Source of the DNA: Anoplopoma fimbria
Lineage: Eukaryota; Chordata; Actinopteri; Perciformes; Anoplopomatidae
Direction: 5' to 3'
Length of the DNA: 64,000 bases
Assembly (NCBI RefSeq): GCF_027596085.1
Contig: NC_072451.1
Coordinates: 4,104,042-4,168,041, forward strand
A program made the position numbers and the translations under genes. Shown piece by piece: positions 11,061-23,531 of this stretch. Below the pieces are notes generated by a model, which was not told the origin of the DNA, did not search any database, and saw only the letters and a program-made list of their open reading frames with translations. The stretch's first letter is position 1; every line of letters starts with the position of its first letter.

Positions 11061-13520
11061 AAAGTTAGCTCTCAACAAGGAGAATAAGCATTTTACTCTG
11101 AACTTCTGTGGTTTGGTTGGATCTCTTGCTCTTTAGCTAAACGCATTCACTGCAGTGAGAGATGCCACAAAGGATGCTGGGAAAACAGTTTCAGAGGTCT
11201 TTTATAAGCTTCTAATCAGGACAAACAAAGTCATGGATTCCTCATCAATCCTCTGCAGTCGATTTCGGCAGCAGTTTTATGAATCGATGAATAGATAATA
11301 AAGCTTCTGTCCTCGTCAGCAAATGAAATGCACATCTTTCTTGTCCCGGCGAAAACAATTTCTGCCTCCAAAGAACTCACAAAATTTCTATTCTTGTTAC
11401 TTCGGCCCAAAATTCTAATTGATGAAAAGATTTCAAAGTGCGTAAACGTGTTTTGTTCAGTCTTCAACAGAATCAAAGTCACGATACAAGCAGCAGTTTG
11501 TTTGATAAAACCTTCAGTAAGTTTAGGAATGAAGACAAAGACGCTTTAATTCTGCCGCTGTAAATAATTAAAGAGACGAACCCGGATGGAAACTGGACAG
11601 AAACTCAAACATCGTTCTGCCGTTTGTCCCTGCAGCGCGTTAGACTTCCTTCATACTCGCTCTACTCTCTCATAACGGCGTAAACAAGAACAAGATTTGA
11701 TCCAAACTATGAGGGAAACGTAACGTGTGTCACCTGACTGATGTTTGATGAGAAGCTCTGAAGCTGTGATTAGATGCTTCTGAAGACGCGTCTGTTGCTT
11801 TTCTTACCACAGAAGAGAGCAGAGAAAATAATAATGAAGTTCTCTGTGGACGTTTCACATTAAACTCTCTGCTGTGTACATATGTGGACGATCAGTGAAG
11901 ATTTACTCTGCATAGCACAGAAGCTCTGTGAGCAAATCTCAGATCAACATACTGTTTATAAACTTCTTTCTTTTTTTATTTTTTTAAATGGGACGTCTCA
12001 AACATTAAAGGTTCGGTCACATCACGTCCTCGTGGTCACTTCCTATTTGGGTCTCAAAGGTCAGAGTTCAGCTCCGTTGCTGCACTGCGTTAGGACATGA
12101 AGAGGTTAATATTCCATGTTTGTGATCAGAAACAGAACAAAAGTCACGAAGCTTCAGCAGAGAAACATCCTCCTTCATCTCAATGGAGCTTTACACTGGT
12201 TTAAAAAAGAAGATTTGAAAAGAACTGATTATTATTCTTGACTAAAGAAACTTTTAGCATTTTTATATTTTGGAGTCAAGAGTGCAATTACTATAAGTCG
12301 ACTTATTCACTCGCGTTTTGGGTTTTTCAGATGTGAAGCACCTCTTTTTGGCTTTAAACTCACCCACTTATTCACACCTTCAGCTTTCCTTGCTTAGAAA
12401 ACAGATTATTTTCTGACATTTTCTCAAAAAAAAAACTGAATCAATACTGAAGACAAACAAAATAAACTTATAAAACATAGAAAGCTCTGTTGTAGCTTGT
12501 AGAGCCCACGAGACAAACTCATCGTTGTTTTCTTTTGTTAAAAAGGCGAGCGGTTTTAATTCTACCGTGTTTCAATTTTGACTTGTAAGAAAGAAAAACC
12601 TCAGCCGTTTTAAAGTCGTGCCACCTGCAGGAAACGAGCGTTAAACTTTTCTTAATGTGTTTTGTAGCGTCACTGTCACTCTGACCGCCGGCTGAAACAT
12701 AAAGCCGCGTACGGCTGAAGACTTAAATAAAGGAACATGTATTCAACATGTTCGTGGCGACACATGAAGGATTTTCAGGCACTTGACCATCAGACACATG
12801 CGTCTTTAATCGTATTGATTAGAAGCAGTCTGCTGTTCTGCAAATGAACATTCAGTGTGTGAAGGATTTAATGAACAGCAGAGCTCACAGGTCAAACATC
12901 CAGAGTCAACCTCCATTTGTTTTAGTTTGGCTTTCGTTTACCAGCTGGAGAACAAATAATGACGTCTTCTTAAGGCCAATATCAACGATCAGTTAATGAA
13001 ATATCGGCCAGTGTTCCTCTTTTTAAACATAAAACATTTTCATGAGGATATTTGGTCATAAAGGAGCCGTGTGAATGTCGTAAAAACAAACTTCTCTCTG
13101 CTGATTCTAAATGACAAATCACATCTTTGTTGTTTCTTATCGGCCAACGAAACTCGTCCAAACTGATTATTGTGTATTAAGGGGACGCATGAGGTCATCA
13201 CTGTGTTACCGAACACCACAACTAACATTCGAGAGGGTTTGAAACGTGAAGAAAAATAAATAAACGGAAACAGTGACGCTCTCGACCTGCAGGTGGCTCA
13301 GCTCGGTCTGACGCTGCATTCAGGTGCTTCACATCAATCACGTTAAATGTCAACTTTAAGTTGAGAGACTAGACTAAAATATCAGGTCAAGTCAGGCAGT
13401 CAAGCAAACACAGATCCAGAGTCCCCCCCTCCACGCCACCGCCATGGGAAAAGCAGACATGAGCGATGAAGGCGTAGATGCGTTCAGAGGCTAGTGCACT
13501 CTGACAGAAGAATGTCTGCA

Positions 13521-13580
13521 GTGGCTCTCCTCCCGGTGGCTCTCCTCCCGGTGGCTCTCCTCCCGGTGGCTCTCCTCCCG
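13521..13580. repeat. 15-bp minisatellite, four units
   Basis: GTGGCTCTCCTCCCG is repeated four times exactly and head to tail, within the presumed vcpip1 3'UTR. On the minus strand it creates a false open frame of repeated GGEPP. Confidence 0.95.
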
Positions 13581-14133
13581 GCAGATTAAGTCTCAGAGTA
13601 TTCTTTGTATATAAAGGAATGAAACTCTGAGCGCCGTTACCCTCATTTGGATATTTAAAGGATCGGACGTCTGCAGGCGGGTCTATACATACGACCCCGT
13701 CACCGCGACGCAATATCTTCGTTTACGATGCGATGGAATCGACCGAGGAAAAAAACGCATGTCAAAAAAGGCAAAATATTTTTCTTTCAGAAGCAGGAAT
13801 CAATCAAACGTTGTGTTTATTATTTGGTCTCGCGTGAGGACAGCTGAGAAGAGAGCCGGAGGTGAGTTCAAACACACGCGCAGCGACATGGAGTGTGTGA
13901 TGGAGTCGTGAGAGTGAAGACGGCCAGTCTCTCCGTGAATCGCCTCGAGGATTATCGGCCCACCGCGGAGAGGTGAGAACGGTCGGCTCGCTCTTTAGTC
14001 ATGCAGCAAAGACAACGACACACGATGAGGACCAAAAGCTTTAGCGTCCGACCTGAGGCGTTCTGACCCGAAGAATGCCGGCGAGGCGGGGCGGGGGGGC
14101 AGCGAGGGGGCGATGCTGGGGGGTCAGGAGTGA

Positions 14134-17100
14134 TCAGGAGTGATCCATGGGTTCGGTGGCGGCGCTTTGCTCGCCGTCCTGACTCTCCATCTCCTCCGGC
14201 TCCTCCGTCTTCTTGTCCGGTTTGCCGGCCCCCGTCGCCGCGCCCGCCGCAGCCGGACGCTCGTCGTCCAGCGTGGGCGTCGGTTGGCTCGCTCCCGCTT
14301 TAGTCCCGCCCCCTGCAGCGCCGGCGCTCTGCTGCTCCCTCAGGTGGCGCTCCATGGAGGCCTGGATGGAGGAGACCATCTCCTGCAGCTTCCTCCGCTG
14401 CTGCTCCATCAGGTCGGGGTCCAGGCCGCGGCCGTCCTTGGTGGTGACGAAGCCCGGAGCCATGCGGACCAGCTCCCTGGTGGCGTCCTCGGGGATGTCC
14501 GACAGGTCCGGCGGGCCCGGGACACGCTGGCGCTCAGGTCCACGCCGCTGCTGTGCTGGCGCGTGATAGGCCGGTGCTCCGGAGGGGAGGAGCCCCCGGC
14601 GCTGCCCAGAGAGTGGCCTTTGCCCTGGAAGGCGGTGACGCTCTGCAGCTGCTCCTTCTTTCGGACGACGCCGCCGCTGCCGAGGCGCAGAACGCCGTGG
14701 GAGGGGCTGCCCTCTCTGCTGCCCCTGGTGGCCGTCTCGGAGCGCAGCTGGACCAACGCCTCCTTCACCAGATCCTCCACGTCGGGGCCGACGGGGAAGT
14801 GGCCGGCGGCGTCCACGCAGAGCTCCAGACGTTCATCCGCTGCGTTGTAAACAAAGGTTTTCCCCGTCAGGTGAGGCAGCGTGCAGTGCTTCCCGTCCAT
14901 CAGGCCTGAAACAGAGGACGACCACAGACCGATCAATAAAGATTTCTATCCATCTGATCTAATATTACTGAAACACAACGGGGGAGTGTAGGTTTACTAA
15001 ATCCAGTGAACAGGGCTCATAGGGGTGTAACGGACCGTTATTGATCCCTGATCAGTACTGATCCTCCTCACGGTTCAACATGGATTAACTCCACAGTTTA
15101 TCGTTAACCATCACAGAGTTAAATAAAGGTTTACTGACGATCGTTATCCTCCAATATTCAGTAAAATATTAGATCAGGACTTCATTTATGCTTTTCTAGT
15201 CTCTGATCTCTGATAATGTTACATTGTAAACAACCAATCTGTGTGTAAACCAATCTGTTGGTGATAAACTAGAATAAATCCAGTAGTTTGAAAGAAAAGG
15301 TTTCACATGAATATAAAATATAAAATAGATATTAGAGATGAATTATGAGATGAATTATGATGTTTAACTTCCTAACACTAGCTCTAAGATTATAATACAT
15401 CATTAAAACTACTAATGACAAGATTTATTTTAATCAATAGAAATACAATCTTTAATTTCCTTATCATTATATTGTGTGTTTTTATAAAGAAATAAACACT
15501 ATAAATTACTATAACAAAGTAAAAGTATAACATTTAGTATTTTTGATGGTTTACGGACTTCAGAGCGTTGAAATGATTTTTGCGACGCTGACAAAATTAC
15601 ATATTCTGGATCCTTGTAGACCAGCTGCTATAAATATGCAATGACATTATTGCACATGAAAACTAGCTAAAGATGAAGACATGTTGAAATACAGCGTAAC
15701 AAACGTGTTAGAATCTGTGTTTACATGCAGCAGGTCAGAACCCAGATTAAAAGGAATCCGGTTCCATGTTGTGTACTTGAACTATCTAAACGTACCCATG
15801 TCCTTCTTCACGATGTTGTAGAAGACGCCTCCCTGCTGGAATAAGTGAGGCAGCTTCTTTGCGTACGACCAAACGTCCTCACCTGGAACCCAAAGAGAGA
15901 GAGAAACCGGATTTAACGAGCCTGCTGAGACCCTGAACGCACCGCTGAACGACAGCTGACTATCACAGAATATCAAGAATAAATATGTTTGATTTAATTT
16001 TATTTCACAGCCTGGGTCTTGTTTTTGTGGATATATATTATATTAATTACCAACTGTTTTGCTCGTCAATAACTTGGTTTGAGTATTTTCCTCTTAAATG
16101 TGAATATTTTCTGTTGTTGTGAGGACGTCATCTTTGGCTTTCCGAAACACAGGTCGACATTTTTCAACCTTTTTCTGACATTTTATAGACTGAAAAACTA
16201 ACGTAGTCATTAGGAAAACAACTGACAGACTACGATAATGAACACTCGTTAGTTCAAGCTCTTTGAGTCTGTGAAACATTTTCAAATGAATATTTTAGGG
16301 GAAAATATACATATGCTGTGTTTCAAAAGCTAAATAGTTTGTGAACCGATAAACAAAAAGGACATTATTTTATTGTTTGTATATAAATGTTAATACCAGA
16401 GCTGAGACATTGGAGAGTTTTAACTCTAAATCCATGATTTGGAAGGAAAAGGTTATTTTCTCTTTGAGTTGAAACGATGTGTTGATTAAATGATCAGCTG
16501 ATCGATCATTAACAATGTCAGGATTCTTTTCTCTGTTTTATATCTTAACATATTAGTGACGTCTTACAGTTATTACGTTCACAATCACACAAGTCAAAGA
16601 AAAAGCAGAATAGTCAGAACGCAGATAAACACATTTCATTTCACTCATTAGACTTCCTGCTGTATTATAAATATATTATGTTTTATTTGTGTCACCACGT
16701 CTCTAAAGGTCCCCGAAAATGAAGCTGCTCATCAGAAATAACATATGTGGCACAAAATCATTATAACTAATCATTCATTGTTTTTTAGATGAGCAACATG
16801 TCAACAATTAACTCAAATGATGATAGCAAAGTGTTACTGGAGATTTTTTTTGTAATTTCATTTTAAATGTCGACGCTTTAAAAAAGGCCAGTGTGAAGCA
16901 TTCTGGGGGATCTATGAGCAGAAACTGAATATTATATTCACGACCATGTTTTCATTATCGTACATCACCTGAAAGTTCGTTCCCTTAGAACGACGGCTGC
17001 ACAATTAATCGAATATGAACGACGATCATGAATTTAGTCCATCCACAATAACATGATTATGATTGACACTGATATTGAAGTTTAAAATGCGATTTTCGAG

Positions 17101-18168
17101 GAAAAATCTAGCGCTTTCTCAGGGGCGATCCAGATGTTTATGTTTCACTTTTGTGGAGCTCTCATGCACATATTTATGTTTTTTGGCAACAACCGTTGAG
17201 TCGTCTTAATATATAAAACAGCAAAGTAAAAGAAATAAATAAAAGAGTTCAGAGAGCAGATGAAACCTTCCCGAATATTGCCGGACGGCGGATGATTTGT
17301 TTATCTGGAACGCAGCCGCGACCTTTGACCCGGCTGGCAGGTGAGACGGGGGACGAAATGCCTGAGTCGGCACATTCAGGACACACACAACAAAGATGTC
17401 CGACCTCATTAAAGGAAGGACTCACACTTTGTTTTACCTCATGTCAGGTCCACATGTGAACACACAAACAGGTTTCTGACACTCATCATCATTCCTCTTC
17501 ATCACACTGGACATTGAAGAGGGGCCTTCCTGAATCAATAAGTTAGAAATGATCCGGTACATGAAAAAGGCATAACGGCAACGTGCGCCGTTTCAGGAAA
17601 ATGGTGAACTGATGAGCGTTCAATGTTTAAAAAGGCAAAGTACGGCGTCGAAAAACAAAGATCTTTTTCTTAAATACCTTCAGCTGAGAGATAACTTTAT
17701 GAGAGATAAGGTTGAAACCGGACGTTAACTCAAATGGTGTGACATCGTTTCTGGAATTGCACAAAGATACGGCTTTATTAAAAATGTTATGGGATATGAG
17801 ATCCTTGTGATGCATCTTGGGAACTTGACTAAAGTTTTACTCCATCTAATGTAAACATTAAAAAAAAGAAACCAGGAACAGCGGATGGACATTTTCCAAG
17901 ACATATTTTGTCGTGGAGAAAAGCAGCTTTCATATCTTTTATATATAAAGATGTGAAACAGAATAAATGAATGCCTGATTAAAATGTATTTTAAAATGTT
18001 TACAGATAACTACTCACTGTTCTCTTTTAATTGTTTTATTTGTTTGCATAACCAACTGTACCATTTGTGGAGATGTTGTGTTGTTCTGTTTCTAGATTTG
18101 TGAAAAACTCAATAAAAATTGAACAGAAAAAAGACCAATATATATATAAAAAAATTGGCTGATTAATT

Positions 18169-18224
<56 letters not shown>

Positions 18225-21121
18225 AATTAATCAGCCAATTATTTTATATATTGTGCATTTTTTTCCGTTTCTTGTCACCTGACTGAATCAGTTCGTTCAC
18301 TCTATTTGTTTTGGTGATTGGTAAACAATAATCAATAATGGAAACAATCCTTAGTTCTTAGTCCGGCTGATATTGAGACGTGACGTCACATGTTCGCTGT
18401 GATCATGTGACTGTTTTTAAATCTGCTGTCTAAACTAAACTTGTAGAAGAAGTGTCGTGAGGCGGCGCTTTGATTCTTACCCATCAAGGTTGCTAGGAGA
18501 CAGAGCGAGGACATCTCAAGGTCGATGCTGTCCTGGAGTTCGCGGCCGCCCGTCCTGCCTGACGTCACGGCGTCCTCGCTCTTTGCCGCGTGCAGGGCGG
18601 CGGCGTGCGACCCGGACGCTTTGGGCACGGCGGCAACGGGGCCCTTGTCCTCAGGCGCCCTCAGTATCTCCACCGTCACCCGGTCGCCGTGCTGCAGCGC
18701 CGCCGGCTCGTTCTCCTCGCCGTCCTTCGGAGGGGGCAGCTCTTTGGGCGGGAAGCCGTGGCGGATGCACTGCTGCGCCGGCGGCACGCCAAACTGGGCG
18801 GCGATGCTCCTCTGCAGCTCCGAGAAGGTCGTGTTGACCTGCAGGGTCAGCATGGCCTGCCTGCCGTCGCTGGTGGTAACGCGGATCTTCTTCTCCTTAT
18901 TGGACGGCGGGGTGGAGGATTTGGTGGGCGTGGCCGGAGCGGAGGAGGACAAGGAGGTTTCCGTTGACCCGGCGGCGGAGGACGTCCGGACCTTCTGCTC
19001 CTGCTTCAGCTTGTCGGTCCGCCTCTTCTGGCTGACGAGGGCCTGCTCGCTGATGCTCTGCTGGATGCTGCGCTCCGCCCGGCTCATCGTCAGCTCCTCC
19101 TTGTGGATTGTCTTCGTCTTCTGCCCGGTCAGGATGATCTTGGTGGGCGGCTGGGAGTCCGGCGCCGTCTCCACGCCGTCGGTGAGACGCTGGGCGTGGG
19201 CCCCGGCGATGGACACCGGGTTGTACTCGTCCGGGTTCTTCTTGGCGGTGTGATGCAGGATGGTGTTCACCACCTTCTGCACCAGGATCTCGCTGCCGAA
19301 CTCCCCCGGGAAGTGCTTGGTGACCAGCTTCATGGCCACGTCGTACACGTTGCTGTTCAAAGCCGGCTCGGTCTCGTACTGGAACCAGTACACCGTCTCC
19401 CTCACCACCCGCCCCCCCCACTCCAGCGTGATGGGGAAGGCCTCCGGGAGGTTGTCGTACTCCTTCCCCTCCCAGAAGTGCTTGAAGCCGCACCCGCACT
19501 TCCCGCCCTGGGAGCGGGTGTTGGTCCGATCCCCGTCCAGGTACACCACCACCCCGTTGCCGCGGATGTGGCGCACCGACGTGCCGTGACACCAGTTGCA
19601 GGTGTTGAGGGAGCTGAGTTTATAATCCGGGGTGAGGATGTCCATGATGGGGTCGTAGGAGCAGACCACGTTGTTGAGGGGGAAGCTGTAGTTCTTGTCC
19701 GGCCGCAGATGGCCGTGGGTGGATTTGGCCAAGTTGTAGAGCTTCCCGCCGGGAACCAGCCACTCCGGCGGGACGTGGAGCTCGGAGAGAGCGCCACAGA
19801 TCAGGCAGCGGTGCAGCCGGTTCTCCGTCACCGACTTCTTCGCCGCCTCGGTCACCTCCTCGGGCTGGATGCCGATCACGCCGGTGCGCCTGTAGACGTA
19901 CTGGTGCACGTCGGCCACCAGCGACGGGTGGATGCTGTGCTTCTCCATGAACACCTCCTCCATGGCGTTGACCAGCCGCATCAGGTATTTGTCCTGCAAG
20001 CTGCGGTCGCCGCCGATCACGCAGCTCCCGTCCGGTTCCAGCTTGATGTACTTCCTGATGAGCTCCTGCGGAACGCCCCAGGCCTTCGGCAGCAGGCGGG
20101 CCGGCAGCGTGGGCAGCACCGTGTTCTTGATTCCCACCAGGGGGATGTAGTGGTTCCGTCCCGAGCTGCTCCACGCGATGCAGATGGGTTTGTTGAGCTT
20201 CCCGTCTTTCCCCCGGCACTGCTCCTCGGCCACCAGACCTGGCAGGAAGGTGGCCGAGTAATCCCCGGAGCTCCTCATCCCGCTCAGGGAGTCCAGCAGG
20301 ATAATGGGTCGGTGCAGGACGTTGGCTAAACCGAATATGTGGATGTTGCGCAGCCCGAGCGGGACGCCCTCTGGCGGGATGAAGAGGGGGTCGCACTCGT
20401 TGATGATGTCCTCCCACTCCGCCGCGTCGATGAAATCCTGAAAGAGCGCCTTGTAGCAGTCCAGGTTCTGCTTGAAGTTCTGCTTCAGGTTCTCCCTCAG
20501 GGCGTGCCAGAACAGCTCCCGGCCCACCAGCGCCCTGGACACGGCGTGGACCAGGCAGTGCCCGTCTCCGTCCACGTGGACCGGAATCAAACACTCCCCG
20601 TCGCCGTTGGCCTTCTTCACCTCCTCCAGGGTGTCGTGGAGGTAGACGAGGCTCCCGGACCGGTCCTTCCCGTAACCCATGGTGGACACGTGGTCCGGCT
20701 CGATCAGGAAGGCCCGGTCCCCCAGGAGGGAGCAGTCGAACATCTCGCCTTGGTTCATGTCCCTCAGGAGCTTGGCCTTCCCGGTCTGCTTGTCCATGCC
20801 GTACCGGGTCAGCACCGGGGACAGCAGCTTGCAGTGGTAGTTGGACAGCCCCATCACCTTCACCAGCTCCGTGCCTTTCTTGGGGGCCCCGGTGACCCCC
20901 AGCAGGGCGTTCCTGAGCAGGTTGTGCAGAACCACATCCGGGTCCGTCACCTCCTCCACGCTGGTCAGGTTCCTCTGCTCGTGCCGCTGGCCGCACTCCG
21001 TGCACTCGATGCTGACGGAGCCGTGCGCGGGGAAGAACAGCCGCGCCTGACACCTGGGGTCCGGACAGGTACCGGAGAGCACGCGTTTGTCCTTCTTCTT
21101 GGAGCTCTGCAGCAGAGACAT
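14134..21121 (-). CDS. vcpip1: VCPIP1 (VCIP135) deubiquitinase, three exons, one-base frameshift in exon 3
   Basis: Exon 1 is 18481-21121, exon 2 is 15796-15882 and exon 3 is 14134-14905. All introns have GT/AG ends and are phase 1. Total is 1166 residues (human 1222). Exon 1 opens with MSLLQSSKKKDKRVLSG; a Zn-binding CPDPRC...CTEC lies at about 19-43. The OTU domain has the catalytic Cys189 in DGDGHCLVHA and His324 in NHYIPLV. A ubiquitin/UBX-like fold lies at about 730-810. Exon 2 encodes EDVWSYAKKLPHLFQQGGVF. Exon 3 ends in the conserved EPMDHS. The family binds p97/VCP with p47 and removes ubiquitin so that Golgi and ER membranes can re-fuse after mitosis. The start aligns with the family after its variable proline-rich N-terminus, which is short here. 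At about 14519-14526 one base is missing in a TCCCGGG context (before PGPPDLSDIPED). Coding length is then one short of a multiple of three, so this is a single deletion or a consensus error. Long open frames antisense to exon 1 are GC-driven shadows. Confidence 0.93.
14906..15795 (-). other. vcpip1 intron 2
   Basis: 890 bases, GT at the exon 2 side and a TTTCAG acceptor before exon 3. AT-rich, with no repeat or coding signal that I recognise. Confidence 0.85.
15883..18480 (-). other. vcpip1 intron 1
   Basis: About 2.6 kb with a GTAAGA donor at exon 1 and a TTCCAG acceptor at exon 2. It contains a strong AT palindrome at 18130-18260. No nested gene is seen. Confidence 0.85.
18130..18260. repeat. 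Long inverted repeat around an (AT)n core
   Basis: The left arm AATTGGCTGATTAATTTAAA (from 18153) is the exact reverse complement of the right arm ending at 18240. The arms are separated only by about 48 bases of alternating AT, which is itself self-complementary. The whole stretch can form one near-perfect hairpin of about 110 bases. A short MITE-like element or a cruciform-prone microsatellite are the two readings. Confidence 0.85.
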
Positions 21122-21124
21122 GGT

Positions 21125-21127
<3 letters not shown>

Positions 21128-21167
<40 letters not shown>

Positions 21168-21170
21168 TCA
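21128..21170 (-). repeat. (GA)n tract in the vcpip1 5' leader
   Basis: GA dinucleotide run starting a few bases upstream of the vcpip1 ATG. On the coding strand it is a CT-rich tract in the 5'UTR. Confidence 0.85.
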
Positions 21171-21289
21171 CTGGATCATGACCCGCAGCCTCCGGAGGGG
21201 CCGTCGGGCGAGCTGAGGCCAGAAAAACACAAGAAGCAACACGGAAGCGGCTGTTTTCCTCTTTGGCGACTGACCGTGGCAGAACGTCA

Positions 21290-22360
21290 CGACGTCACGA
21301 CGGAAGGTTCTGGGATTTGTAGTCCTTGCTGAGTTATCACTTCTGCATAATAACACGTTAAGATAATAAAAAAACACTTTTTATTGTTTTTATTTGAGTC
21401 CCTGTCACTCGACAACAAGAGAACACATATTTAAGCAAACTAAATCATTAAATGATTCAAAACGGCAACCTGAACGCTCAATGGACTACATTAACCAGAA
21501 TGCAACACGCCGCAGTGACGTTTTGTTGTGTTTTCTCCTTTAGCAACGTAACTACGTCACGACGGAAGGTGCTGGGATTTGTAGTCCTTCTGAGTTATCA
21601 CTTATGCATAATAACACATTAAAAGAAGAATTATAAACACTTTTTATTTTCCTCTTTAGCGACTGACCGTGGCAGAACGTCACGACGTCACGACGGAAGG
21701 TGCTGGGATTTGTAGTCCTTGTTGAGTTATCACTTATGCATAATAACACGTTAGAATAATATATTTTTTTTTATTGTTTTTATTTGAGTCCCTATTACTC
21801 GACGACAAGAGAACAGATGTTTAAGCAAATTTGAATTTATGTTAAATGATTCAAAACGGCAACCTGAACGCTCAATGGACTACATTAACCAGAATGCAAC
21901 ACGCCGCAGTGACGTTTTGTTGTGTTTTCTCCTTGAGCTACGTCACGACGGAAGATGCTGGGATTTGTAGTCCTTCTGAGTTATCACTGATACTTAATAA
22001 CACATGAAAAGAATTAAAAACACTTTTATTTTCCTCTTTAGCAACGTAACGACGTCACGACGTAAGAAGCTGGGATTTGTAGTCCTGTTGAGTTATCACT
22101 TCTGCATAATAACACATTAAAATAATAAAAAAACACTTTTTATTGTTTTTATTTGAGTCCCTATCACTCGACAACAAGAGAACACATGTTTAAGCAAACT
22201 AAATCATTAAATGATTCAAAACGGCAACCTGAACGCTCAATGGACTACATTACCCAGAATGCAACACGCCGCAGAGACGTTTTGTTGTGTTTTCTCCTTG
22301 AGCAACGTAACTACGTCACGACGTAAGAAGCTGGGATTTGTAGTCCTTCTGTCACTTATC
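21290..22360 (-). promoter_or_regulatory. Tandemly amplified vcpip1 promoter with ZNF143/THAP11-like sites
   Basis: Begins about 170 bases upstream of the vcpip1 ATG. Two kinds of block alternate. Block A has ACGTCACGACGGAAGG then GCTGGGATTTGTAGTCC, reverse complement GGACTACAAATCCCAGC. It occurs near 21310, 21571, 21702, 21957, 22069 and 22330. Block B has GGACTACATTAACCAGAATG near 21483 and 21877, and the better-matching ACCCAGAATG form near 22241. Both kinds match the ZNF143/Staf core ACTACAANTCCCA. GACGTCACG (CRE/ATF-like) precedes most A blocks. Each block carries 60-200 bases of shared flank, so the region grew by segmental tandem duplication of promoter DNA. Binding is inferred from motif wording only. 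Confidence 0.65.
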
Positions 22361-22363
22361 CAT

Positions 22364-22390
22364 AATAATAATAATAATAATAATAATAAC
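22364..22390. repeat. (ATA)n microsatellite
   Basis: Eight to nine ATA units just upstream of the promoter array. Confidence 0.9.
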
Positions 22391-23198
22391 AGAGTGCCAG
22401 TGGTTGAATGCATTTACTGAAGTATTGTATTTAAGTTCAAATAAATACTTTCAACTTTTAACACAAAACATATTAAGACTTACAAGTAGCCGACTGCTGA
22501 ATACAGAAGTCATTAATCAATCAGAGGATTTACAGAAAATTAATGCGAAACTATGTTTTCTATAAAAAACATTTTCTTGTTCCAGATGTAGTAATGTTAA
22601 TAATGTTAATAAAATGAATGTACTAGCAATACTGGTAATGTTAAAATGTTTTTTTAAATGTATTAGTAATAATTCAAAATGTGACATTATTTGTCCTATT
22701 TTCACAAACTAATCAATCGATCGATTAATGGAGGGTTACTAGGTCATCACTTCAGGTTGTGAATTGTTAGCAGTAAAGGTCTTAAGTTGTAGGAGTAGTA
22801 TTTAAAGTATAGCAGCAGGGGAAACAGTATATGTTGTTGTAGTATTTGTCAATTTAACTGTATTTATACAGCACTTAAGACAAAGTATTAAAGAGCCAAA
22901 AGGGCTTTAAAGACAAAATAAAATAGACAAATCCAAACACAAAACACAGACGTACTCCCACAAACACAGAGTTAAAACAAGAGCAGAGAGATTGATGGAC
23001 AGAGATCACCGAATAGAAGGAGATCAGGAAGAAGTGAGAAAGTTCTGTCACAAGATTAAAGTTCTTATCTAGAAAAATGTTTCAGTCAGTGAGACCCTCA
23101 GGTTTCTATCAGAGCTGCTAGAAGTAGTGGTAATATCTGTACTTGTATTGTGTTAGTTGCAGTGGAAAGAGTATCTCAATGACTTTCAGAAGTAGAAA
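22391..23198. other. Unassigned spacer before the TRG arm
   Basis: No gene seen. Its last 100 bases (about 23085-23198) are related, at roughly four in five bases by eye, to 40110-40212. That is the flank to the left of the second TRG cassette. Confidence 0.5.
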
Positions 23199-23390
23199 CA
23201 ACAACACCAGCAGTGATACTTGTCATGTACTGCTGTGTGTTTTTTATCCACTGTGTTTCATCATCAGCATCATCTGGATACCCTGCTCTTCCTCTGACTG
23301 ACCACAGGGTGGCGCTCCTTCTCTGTGATGTTTCATGTCACCACCAGCAGCAAACAGCAGCAGAAATCCACCATGTGATGAAGTTTAGTT
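23199..23390 (+). repeat. Cassette-bounding repeat R, copy 1
   Basis: From ACAACACCAGCAGTGATACT through CTCTGACTGACCACAGGGTG to AAATCCACCATGTGAT. The same sequence recurs at 40213-40395 (+), 32414-32542 (-) and 49592-49694 (-), so each TRG cassette sits between an inverted pair. Near-identical across copies. Confidence 0.85.
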
Positions 23391-23441
23391 TGAAGTCTGT
23401 CACACAGCCGTGTTGGAGGAGCTACTTTATGGGTGGTTCAC

Positions 23442-23442
<1 letters not shown>

Positions 23443-23530
<88 letters not shown>
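23443..23530. repeat. (ATA)n microsatellite
   Basis: About 29 trinucleotide units forming the 3' tail of the adjacent minus-strand LINE end. The counterpart in arm 2 is (TTA)n at 49449-49531. Confidence 0.9.

Positions 23531-23531
<1 letters not shown>

Larger units (their letters stand above)
10325..14133 (-). other. Probable vcpip1 3'UTR
   Basis: No coding frame is found here. On the minus strand the first well-placed AATAAA followed by a plausible end lies at about 10332-10337, in GCTAATAAAATATTG, 3.8 kb after the stop codon. Composition is less AT-extreme than the flanking intergenic DNA. It carries a 15-bp minisatellite (13521-13580) and a GCTAA-rich fish repeat (10938-11060). The extent is inferred, and shorter alternative ends are possible. 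Confidence 0.4.

Noticed and set aside
19103..20329. 408-codon open frame on + antisense to vcpip1 exon 1, and a 477-codon frame on - at 19620-21053
   Set aside because: Both overlap the OTU deubiquitinase exon in other frames. They are low-complexity products (V/L/H-rich, R/G/P-rich) of GC-rich coding DNA with no family motif.
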